From the NCBI RefSeq assembly GCF_031877795.1, contig NC_133954.1, positions 7,717,256 through 7,781,255 on the forward strand: DNA of 64,000 nucleotides, given 5' to 3'. This document shows, piece by piece, positions 53,901-64,000 of the stretch; within the stretch, counting starts at the first letter, position 1, and each line of letters opens with the position of its first letter. This DNA is from Strix aluco (Eukaryota; Chordata; Aves; Strigiformes; Strigidae). The position numbers were made by a program, and so were the translations under genes. The notes below the pieces were generated by a model. It did no database searches. It was not told the origin of the DNA and was given only the letters and a program-made list of their open reading frames with translations.

Positions 53901-56900
53901 TTTTCCCTCCACAATAGTTAGAAAAAATGTGGATTTTTATGTGGAGGTCATTTTATTATCATGAAGTTATACACTTTAAATATTAATGCAGTCAGTGTGA
54001 GATACTGTCTACAGTTGACATCACTGTATAATGTCTTGACCTTCCTTAAGCTGAGGAAGCATGCCTGAATTATTTCAGTGTTTTACAATAAGAATGTGTA
54101 GTTTTTAACCTGTTCTTTCGGTGTAGCGGAATGCCTAATTTCCAGCTGTTTCTATTGTAAATACGAGGCTTACATATTTTTAAAACTTTCCAATAAATAT
54201 TGTATCAAAATTCTAAATCTTAACATAAAAGGATGTTTTGTGTAGAAGTGACAAATTTTATGCCTTTAAGAATATTTTAATAAAAATATTTGTCCTTGAA
54301 GTTGCAAACTCTGTTTAAACACCCTTATAATTGAGTAAGCGTGAGTAAATTTATATACTGTCTTGGGTCTTTGCAGGATCTTAATTTTCAGTATTTTGGA
54401 AAGTGGGTGGGGTTTGCTTATAACTCTCTTAAGCAGAATTCATGTAGCTCTCATAACTACTTAAAGCATAACAGACAGATTTTACTAGTTCAGTTGAAAC
54501 ATTCGTTATAACCTAAACTTTTAGTATCCAACTTCCAAGTTACCTTTGCAAATGCTTAATTTTCCAAGTGATCTTAAATTGGTGAGTTTTAGGCTGCTCC
54601 TTCCTCCTGAAAAACAATTGCATAGGGAGCGAAACTCTGGCTGTAGCTCTGGTGCCAGCAGCTTAAAGTCATTAACACAAGCAGCTTGCATTAGTTTCCT
54701 TGACACTTTCAGACACCCTTCCCTGAGGAGGTTTCAGACTAGTAGTTTTCACTCCAGAGAAACATTTAGCTATGCTAAGCAACTACCAGCACTTTATGCT
54801 GTATTGCTCTCTTGTTTGTGTATTTTTAAGTTTTGAAATTTGATTCTTTCACTGGAAAAGTGATTTTAGGAATGTAATATGAAAGGCAAGTGGGCTTGCT
54901 TGAAGATAGGTTACTGGAATTAGGATCTAATATTAACACTTGAGACAAAACCTGTTAAGCCAATTTCATTCTGTCCCAGGTACTAAAGGCAACTGAACAG
55001 AAAGTTTTTCAGCTGGAATTTTGGAGGAATATTTGTGGTACTGCTGCGAAAACAGATGGCTTGGTAGGATAAGGTAGTAGAGCTTTTCCTTTTTTACAAG
55101 CAGAAAGTTTTATAGTTTAAAATTTACAGGCAAGCATCCATTGATCCACATACCTTCTTTTATGGGAATGTTGTACACAAAAAGTTGCAAATATTTGAGT
55201 TGGAGCATAGCTGAATCTTGCAGGTGCAGAAAGCTTACTAGAACTTTGCTTTTCCTATGGCTGACTAGTCTCATGGAAGACAGTAAAAATCTGTTCTGAA
55301 CTCCCCAGTTGCTTGCGGGTCATGCTTGTTTAAGCCTTTTTAGTGCTTATGTGATGAAAAGGGAATTATGGAATGTATCGTAATAGTGCTGTCTGAAGAC
55401 AAATTACATACGGTGACAACTGTGAATTTTAATGGTAGAAGACAGATTATTTCTAACGAAAAGCCTGATTGCTGTTGGTGTCCAGTATCCTAACACGTAG
55501 TGAGTACTGTCAACTAGCTGTGTCACTGTAATATTTTTGGACGTTTGCTGAACAGGAGTATTTATGTTTTCTGATCGATGCAGATATTTTTTGCTACCTG
55601 TGTTATAAAGCAGCAGCTTCTCCTTCCCGCACATACTTCTGTAGCTTTTCTGGTTCTATCCCTTCTAACAAATTACACTGTTTCTTACAATGATGGGGAG
55701 CTCCATCCTTAATTCTGGTAAATACCCCTTTTTTTCTTTTTCAGGCTAGCAAATTTGAGGTGTTACTAACATAAATGATGGGGTCAGGTGCATTGCTGTT
55801 CCTCAGTAGATTTTGTATCCTTTTTCTCACTGTAGTAAATTCTCCAAGTTCCCTGTTAAGTGACATGCACTGTGCTTAGATTTCCCGTGTTTTAACTGCA
55901 TGTCACTTTGAGGCACTTATGCAGGGATAGGTGTTTAATGCGCTGACACCAGTGCGCTTGACATTGTGAAAACACAAGTTGTGGAATATAGATGTGGCTT
56001 CAGAAGTCTTTAGCAGGGACAGAAACACTTCCTAATCAATCTTCATCGCCTGTGTCACGTAATAGTAAAAATGGCTGCTGAGAATCTCTAGTTTGCTTTA
56101 TTGTAATGTGCATGTCTTGAATCGTTCATTTCACACTTAGTAGCTGCAGGACAAAATCTATTAGACTGAAATGCCATGCTGAGTGCAGTTTAAAGGTCTG
56201 AGAAAAATTATGTCCTGAATGTAATTGCAACTTTTTGCCAGGCAGTTTTGTTTTAACACATACCTGCTTGCACTTTTCTTCTTTCACTTGTACCTTTCTA
56301 AATTCATTCCAGTAATTCTGTTTTCCTGTTTGGTGTCCCCTCACCTCACTCTTTCTTTATTACACTGTTTTCAACTGCCTGCTTTAAACTTGTTTCCTAA
56401 ACTAGTCTGTTTTCTTTTCCCTCGTTTAGATTTTCAGAGCTTTTCCTCTAACCTGCAGATTTCTTGATGAAGGATCCCACCTTCTACTTTTCTTGGTAAA
56501 TTACCTAGCCCACTTATGGCACTGTAAAATCATTTAAAATAATCTCTCTTGTGCACAACCACCTTGTATTATCCCACACTCCAAGCACTTTAAATTCATA
56601 CAATAAGATGAAGTTATTTATCCTTGCTGTCGGTAGACACCTCACCCACCCTTTGCACAAATCAACCCCAGTCTTACTGAGATTCTTACTGAGATGCTAT
56701 TCCCTGTCTTGCTTAGGAAGTTAAGTAACTGTTGTTCCTTTTTGCCAAGAAGGAAAAGAAAAGTTTTGGGGTTTTTTTTTTTTCAAGTGTTGTCCCTCTC
56801 CTCCTGAAACTTGCTGGCTGCTGTAAAGACAGCATCTCATTGCTGAGATTTGGAATTGGTGTGCCACTGAGTAGGTTCTGAGGTGGTTTGTGTGATAGTT

Positions 56901-58201
56901 GGTTCAGACCTTTGCCAAGATGTGGATTTGACTTGAAGCCTATAACTCTGCTACTGTTCTTAAAGATAAATCTGTGGGTTTAGATTGAAACATGTCAGTA
57001 AGGAGAAAAAACTCATATCTAAGAATATTTTCGTAATCATTAGGAAGTTATTTTTAGATGAAAGCATGAGCGATGCAAAGGCTGAAGTAGTTTGAGAAAA
57101 ATTCCTGTTTGCTACAGGTTCTTGAAAATACATGATTTTTTTCCAACTTCAATTCTTAAGCATCATCCTCAGATTTTTTCCACAAATTTCTTATTGTGCT
57201 TCCAGTTCTCTTCTTACCTTGGTATTTTATGGAAGGTGAAAGCCAGATTGAACCTGTAGGACAAATTGATTATTTCAGGAAGCGAAATCTTGTAATGGAT
57301 GGGAATATTCATGAAGTTGCACGGTGAGCTGGTTCAGAGAACTGATCCAGCTGAAAATTTATCCCAAGGAATGGTTATTTTCCTGGCAGACCGATTTCCC
57401 AAGGCATCCTGCCTTGCAACAATAAGAATGCCGGTGTTGGCATATAAATAGGGAAGGAGTGTACTGCCTCCTTTGGCAGCCACACAGACTTAGATCAGAT
57501 TAAAATGAACAAGTAACTTTGGTCTTAACTGATAATAGTCCTCACTTTGCCCAGAAGGAAATTTAAATACAAGTGGACATAAGAAGTCCGTAGCTGTATA
57601 ATGAATTAGAGAAAAAAACTGGGAATAAAATCCACTGTATCAGTGGGAAGAGTATTTGTGCTTGAGAATTGCAACTGTAAAACATGTGAGGGTTGAAGTG
57701 AACTGCTGCCGTGGTACAGTGTGTGTTTTGGTCACACACAGACTTGCTGAACAGCTTTGTATCTCCATGTCTCTAACTCTGGTAACCTCAGGGAGAGCAC
57801 TGAATGTAGTTTCTACTTGCAAAGGCAGCGTGTGCAAATCGGAGTTCTGTTGAAGTATTGTTGCTTGGTTAGCATTTCTTGGAAGCTGATAAATTTGTGT
57901 ATTGTTAAATGTGCTTTGTTAAATTATGTAAATATTATAAAAGCCAGACGATCTGTTTTTCCAAAAGTTTACACTGTACATCTAAAACAAACTCTAGTTT
58001 CAGAAAATTCAGCAGCTCAAAACAAGACAGTAATTAGTGGTGGAAGATAACCATACCGAATGGTTATTCAGGGTTTAGAGGAGCGTTGTGACATTGTGCA
58101 AGAAGAAACACTTACAATGGTATAGTTCTGGTATTGACACATTTAGCCTTTGTCAACACTAGATTACTTAAACTTCTGCTGGTGATTTGTGCTTGCATGA
58201 G

Positions 58202-58219
58202 CACACACACACACACACC
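58202..58219. repeat. (CA)9 microsatellite
   Basis: A short dinucleotide repeat in the AT-rich intron. Confidence 0.95.
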
Positions 58220-61200
58220 ATCTTTGTATGAACCACAGGGTTAGCCAGGCTTGATCTGAGTAGTGTTTGGTGATTCAGTAGTTAAAATGCTGCAAGAAGT
58301 TATAAAACTGAAACTCTACAGGTGAATGCAGGTGTGTTTTTGTGGGCAGTTTGAAAGGAGATACTAAGAGAAGCCCAGGTAAGGAAAAAAGGCAAAGCTC
58401 CTCGTGGTAATTCTCCATCAGCCCAGCTTTTACCAGTATTTATGCAGCATTTCCCAGAGTGGTGAGTCATGCTCTTCGCTAGTGCATCTGCCGCTGTGCA
58501 GGGGACAGTTGTGCAGCTGCTGCAAGCTTTTTTTGTTGCTATGGAGGTTTTTACAAACTTGTTGCTGGTTTCAAAGTCAAAATTATCTAGTGTGTAAAGA
58601 GCTCTAAATGAAAAATGGAGAGGATTTTAAACCTATCCGTAAGCACATTCCAATGATGTGAGAAGAACAAACTTTATTTTGGAGAGATCAAATTCACACT
58701 TCATGAAGCCAAAGAAGATTTTGCTATTTAAATCTTCTTTTTTCTACTACATACCACTCTCAGCAATGTTCCAAAATATTTAGCAGGTTTTTTTTTAAGA
58801 TAAACTGGTAGACTGGAAATGAATCAAAATGTTTTTAAAAAACTACATTAAACTGACTGATGGACTCTGTAAAGTGTGTGTGTAACATCATGCTCTCAGA
58901 TGAGATTATTTTAATTGTTTTGTTATTATAGTGCAAAAGATAAATGATACAGGAGCACATTATGTGCTGTGATGTGTAGTACAGGCTGGTCAACAAAAAG
59001 CAAATAAGTGAATCTGAGAATTTTCTTAAACTGAACCTTTCTGCAAAAAATACAAAACTTGATTGTTACCTCCATTCTGCATATTGCAAAGGTCTCCTTT
59101 AGGACTTGCTAGGGGAGAGGAGGTAAATTTATTCTGGATACAAAAGTTTATTATTTCTTGCCAAGTTAGTACTGTCAGCTTAAACCAAGGAAAAACACTT
59201 TTCCTCCAGAATAAACGTCCAGGTGGAAGTTATACCTGTCAGCTTTACTCTGGGGACAGACCATTTACATTTTTTTTGGTGTCTCTCTCGAGTGATCTCC
59301 ATCTACATATTCAAAGACACAGATACACATCTAGTGCCGTTTTCTCCACTCCTCTCTGGGAGGAAAAACGCTAATTTTGGGAAACAGAAGTACAGATCTT
59401 GATGATGGATTTCCTTTTTGTATTCCAGCGGCTTTGTGTGTAGCCTGTATTGTTAGTGAAATCATTTGCAATCTTAGAATAAGTTAGTGATGTTTAATAA
59501 GGACTGTCATCACTGGCATCTATTAATATCAATGGATGGTTTAAAATCTTACCAGTTTTTACTAGTCTTCAAGGTATGTGAGCAGATAGTGACGAAAGGG
59601 AGTTTTTAAAGCAAAAAGGAATGTTGCTGCTGAAGGAGAAGAAAACTAGGTGTAAAAAGTGATTTGGAACAGAGTAGGCTAATGAGTGAAACAATTGCCC
59701 TTCAGTATCATAGCAGTGGGTTGTTTTGAACTTCTGGCACATATTTTGATGACTCTACAAATTTGAAGGGACAGATAATCTGTTAATGTGGTTATATAAA
59801 GCTTTTTTTGCTTCATATGTGTGTCTTCAAATTATCAATTACAGAAAAGTCATGAATGTGAAAGGTGTATACATGTGAATGTAACTACCTGCTTTTGTTT
59901 TAATCTTGCTTTCAGGTTTTTTTTGCATTGAAAGATACAGATAAAACACAGCAATAGATTTGAATACAAGGAAGTTCCTAATTCAGTCACAGGTGTTTAA
60001 TTTTTATGTTTTCAAGTAGTAGAAAGGGCTTAGACTTTCAGTTTGACCGTGTATCACGGTGTACTAGAACTTCTTTAAAAATGGGTTTGCCTAGTAAAAG
60101 AAAAACGTTGAGGTTTATGGCTGTCGTATCTAAAACTAGTTCATAGCCAATAGAAAGCCTTCAGCTTATTGCAAAAGCTGAGGGATTATAATGCTGCTGA
60201 ATTCTGAAATGGCAACCTCTTAAACTATTTTCTGTGGAGATAATGCTTGAAAAAATTCCAGATTCACAGTTCTGGAAATCACTGGTTTGAAAGCCTTTGT
60301 CCCTCAAACCAGATTTCTAGATGCAGCCAAATAATTCATCCTAAGAAATGGAAAAAGCCTGAAGGTTTTTTATCGTAGTTTTTATGTTTTAGCTGCAGGA
60401 CATTATATAAGGCATTTTTCTGGAGTTGGAAATATGTTCTGCTTCATTTTCCATTAGGCTGTTAAATACTTACAGGCAAATAGCCAGCTCCATACAGTGA
60501 AAATATGTTCCCTGCTGAGTTAGCAAGATACCTATCATAGATTATTTTAGGAATGGTCGAAAAAAATAACTGGAAGATGTCAGTCTAGATGCTGTACTGC
60601 ATCTTCAGGCTTTCATATACCACCCCGTCGAACATACTTCTGCCCAGACCTTTACTTCGAGAATTGGACAGTATTTATTCACTCTCCAGTCTTTTGTTTC
60701 CCTGCCAAGACTCCCTGCAATACTTCAGTTACTGCCAGCGTTGTTGGTTTTTTATGATGTGCGTGTCGGTTTGCTTAGTTGTACCAAGACTAATCCATTT
60801 GAGACAGAGATGCCCAAATATGTGGCATAGCTTTAATTTCACCAAAACACAAGCCACTGTGGCACACACCATTTTATGTCTCATCTTTTATATCAGTTGA
60901 TGGGAAAATCTGTTTCAAGTGAATTCTGAGCTCGCAGTGAAAAGAAGAAAATTACGATTTTTCTGTTTTTCACAGAACAGTCCCAGGAATTGCGAATGCC
61001 GTTTCCGAATATCCTCTTGGTAATGTTACACCGTATTCCCAAAGTCGGGCAGCTACACAAAATTGTCCTTCTGATAACGGTAGACAGGATTATTCTTCCT
61101 TCCTTTTCTCTGTAGCTCTGCTAAGCGTGAACCCATTACAGATACCATCTCTTAGGTAGGTGTTAAAAGCTCTCCCTTGATGTCTAGTAGATGACAGAAT

Positions 61201-63557
61201 AGATCGTTAGTCGCAGTCAAGTCTTTATTTTGCATTTACATGGGCAAAGGCAGGCTTGAGTACTTACCCATAGAAATGCAAAATCTGTGAGGATGTGCTG
61301 ACTGTGGCTCTGTCTTGAGATAAAACTTACCACTTAAGAACATATTTTCAGGTTTTTGCATATAAAGCAGCTGAGATGCACAAGAAAGGAGTGATTGTAC
61401 GATGATATAAATAATTCCCTCTTGTGTTATAGTCCTGATTACTATCCGCTGACATGATGTAACTTGTACCAGATGTGTTTTCCCACTAACTGGGAATTGC
61501 TGTGCCTGTGCACTATTCTGTTTCATGCACCTGTTCTTCAAACTGTGCAAGTATATTGAAACTATTTTTTTTTTCTTGTGCTCTGAAATATTGCTAATGT
61601 ATTGAACTGTAGGCGACTGGATCATTTTAGTCAAACGCCCTGTATTTTCACATTGCATGTCTTGCTCATATGCTATTCGCATTAGCTGAGGATTTCATAG
61701 AGTTGCAGTGAGAAAACATTACTGTTTTTTTTTTAATTTTTAGGAAATATACTGCAGAACTCTGCACTGGACAGTGTACTTAAAGCTAAGTTGTATCTGT
61801 GCAATGAAAATTGTATTTTTCTGATGCATTTTCTTGTATTTCTGTCCTGTCTGCTGGCTTGAAATGGATTAATGGGCAACACTGATTACTATTAACAGAA
61901 ACTAAGTGAAAAATCACACTTATTTACCTGTACACTTACCAGAATGATGCATTTGCTTGTCAGCCTTTCAAAATAAACACGTGTCAGTTTATCATAGTTC
62001 TAATACTTCTGTATCCAAATAATGTGACTAGTAAGTGTGAAAGCGTTTTAATTTAAAATGGCACTGCTCTTTTGAAAGGGTTGAGCTACACTTGCATTCT
62101 GAATTCACATAGGTTTTAGCTGTACTAGAAATTTCTACCTGATGAGTAGAAAGGAAGCAGGGAAGCTGGCGCTCCGGTTTTGGTTAGAAATTTGGGTGGT
62201 AGCCAGACTGTAACGTGTCCCAGGTTTGGCCTAACATTGGAGCTGTATTTAATTAATCCCTCCAACCTGCAACCACTGTCTTATTCCTGTTCTGAGGGTA
62301 GTTTCTTCAACAACTACTTGGCCTAGTTTGAAATTGGTGCATTATCTTAAATAATATAAATTATTTATTGATGTACGTGGTTGTTTTCCCCACTTGTAAA
62401 CTGCCTGCAAATCTGGTTGCCGCAGGACTCCATGGAGCTGCTGGATTGCAGCTTCCAACCAAAAGGCATCCTGGATCCTTAAAAACCTCAGATTGTTGAT
62501 GCATATGCAAAATGGCATTGCCTTTAATTATAACACGGTTATAATCTTTTTCTTAACTTTTACTGTCTCTAACTGTAGTTTGAGAGAAGTCTTGTTTTAG
62601 GGAAAAGAAAAATTCAAATTTCAAGGTACTCAAACTTTCTCCTTGAAGTTGGTTTTCTATATAGTGGGCTATATACCAAAATGGCAGAGTGGACAACCTG
62701 TTCATGCCACACAATACCTCTTGATTGTATCCATTAAAAAGCTGCTGTTAAGCTGAGATCTGTCTGCTTTTAAGCTGAAAAGGGGAAGAAAAAGAAGTTT
62801 TGGAGGTTGTCTCGCGTGAAGTTACAGGTCTTGTGTTGTAAAGGAAGTGTGCAGATTATTTGTGATGCTTGTATAAGGTGTGTGGTATTTCAGTGCTGCA
62901 GGGTTAGCTGGGGCTCAGATTCCCCCACGTGTTAGGTGCTGTATACTTTTGGAAGAATAATTTTGTCTTGGTGCCTTGTGAGCTATATTAAGGTTGCGAG
63001 CACTTCTTACTGTACCAAGCTGGAAGTGAAATCTAGTACAAGTGTCTAGTAAACAGAAACAAAAGAATAGTATTCTGTTCCTGTCTTGAAAGGCTGTGTT
63101 ATAACAAAGATGGACTATAATGGATGGCTAATAAATTAATGCGTTTTTAATGTTGGACGTTGACTATCGCAATATCTTTTTTTCATAGTATTCACTTTTC
63201 GTGCAAGAAGTAGGTGAGCTGCAGGAAAGCCCCAAGCTCTTCCTCTTTTTCCTTATGGTGTGTGTAAAACTTCTGTGGCAAATGCACGGATTTGTGAATT
63301 GTGGAATGGGTAGTTTTTTAAAGGAATTTTTTGGTGCTTTATGGCTATCTGGGAAGAGTGGTGTTCCCCCTCACTTCCAGATGTTAACAAAGTAATAAAT
63401 TGATACAGTGCTGTCTTTGTGTCTGTAGACAAATCACCCTTGTGCCTGCAGTGCTTCTAGACTTGCCAACCTACAACGAAGTGAATGAGACCAGCAGCTG
63501 TCAATTTTCAGAGCTAATATTGATAACTTTTCTATGGGCAGCAATTAAACTGGTTAC

Positions 63558-63576
63558 AAAAAAAAAAAAAAAAAAA
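63558..63576. repeat. Poly-A tract (A19)
   Basis: Nineteen A after GGTTAC. The sequence to the right (about 63590-63960) is more GC-rich than the sequence before it. No target-site duplication or known element is recognisable, so this is not called a retrocopy. Confidence 0.95.
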
Positions 63577-64000
63577 TTAGGCCACTATCACATTGACCAG
63601 GAGTGGCAGGGTCATCGCTGGTTGTGGAGTGCCCCGAAGTGCCTCTTCTGTCCTTTTACGGGAGCCACCAGAAACATCCAGGCAGGAAGAATGAGCAGTT
63701 AAGTGTTACATCTGTGGAGCTGGCAGCCCCTCTGCGATGGCAGGCGAACAGCTGTAGGCCAGGCAGGGGTCAGTGGCTCACAGGGAGCCTTGATCGGCAG
63801 AAATGACTCTGCAGCCACTTCACTTACTACAAAAGCTGGAAGAAGCAGTGTTTTTCTTTACATCAGTGTCTGCTTCTGGTGGATGCTGGCCAGAAGTCAA
63901 ATCGTACGGCCTTGGCACAGGTTAGACGAAAATACGAAATAGCCAGACTGTCAGGCTGGTCCCTTTCTGAGGGCAAACTAAGGACGCGTAATTTAAAGTC

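Larger units (their letters stand above)
50970..64000 (+). other. ZNF652: Probable intron 1 of the plus-strand gene (ZNF652?), runs off the right edge
   Basis: About 13 kb, AT-rich after about 51.6 kb, with long T-rich runs and no recognisable coding exon, C2H2 zinc-finger motif or CR1 tail. Additional donor-like sites at GGAAG|gtgagt (about 51345) and acceptor-like tatcttttcag (about 52059) could mark alternative 5' exons. Otherwise I see nothing specific in it. Confidence 0.5.

Noticed and set aside
63400-63702. Small plus-strand frame preceded by an acceptor-like ctgtgtctgtag/ctgcag, considered as an exon
   Set aside because: The peptide matches nothing I know, ends in poly-lysine from the A19 tract, and lacks a credible donor.

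Overview
The window is vertebrate nuclear DNA from a bird. The evidence is spliced genes without operons, several 3'-truncated CR1 LINE relics (the dominant avian retroelement), no Alu- or B1-like SINEs, and NGFR exons that read almost like chicken p75NTR as I remember it. The first ~33 kb is compact and GC-rich with many homopolymer and microsatellite tracts, as on avian microchromosomes. The last ~13 kb is clearly AT-richer.

Layout. (1) 1-9.5 kb: the 5' half of NGFR (p75 neurotrophin receptor) on the minus strand. Exon 1 (signal peptide), exon 2 (cysteine-rich domain 1) and exon 3 (cysteine-rich domains 2-4) are present with exact splice junctions. The stalk, transmembrane and death-domain exons lie beyond the left edge. 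(2) 9.5-33.5 kb: a non-coding interval between two divergent genes, holding CR1 relics, satellites, a MIR-like fossil and several AT-rich patches that look like candidate enhancers. (3) 33.5-39.6 kb: complete PHB1 (prohibitin 1) on the plus strand, with six coding exons joining to exactly 819 nt (272 aa plus stop), a CCAAT/ZNF143-type promoter and two polyadenylation signals. (4) 39.6-49.9 kb: no recognisable gene. (5) 49.9-51.4 kb: a strong CpG island with two perfect NRF1-type palindromes, a plus-strand first exon with a good splice donor at 50969/50970, and three strong minus-strand donors that suggest a divergent transcript. From the conserved order NGFR-PHB1-ZNF652 and the strand agreement I infer that the plus-strand exon is the 5' end of ZNF652, whose zinc-finger exons are outside the window. 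(6) 51-64 kb: AT-rich sequence with no recognisable exon, read as intron 1 of that gene.

The two recognised genes are not functionally linked: one is a cell-surface neurotrophin receptor, the other an inner mitochondrial membrane scaffold. Their head-to-head arrangement matches mammals. I see no undescribed multi-gene system. The items most worth a second look are the triple ZNF143-type motif cluster at the PHB1 promoter, a perfect 17-bp hairpin inside NGFR intron 1, an AT-rich island with a consensus minus-strand splice donor at 28.6-28.95 kb, and a strong-Kozak ATG in the putative ZNF652 first exon.
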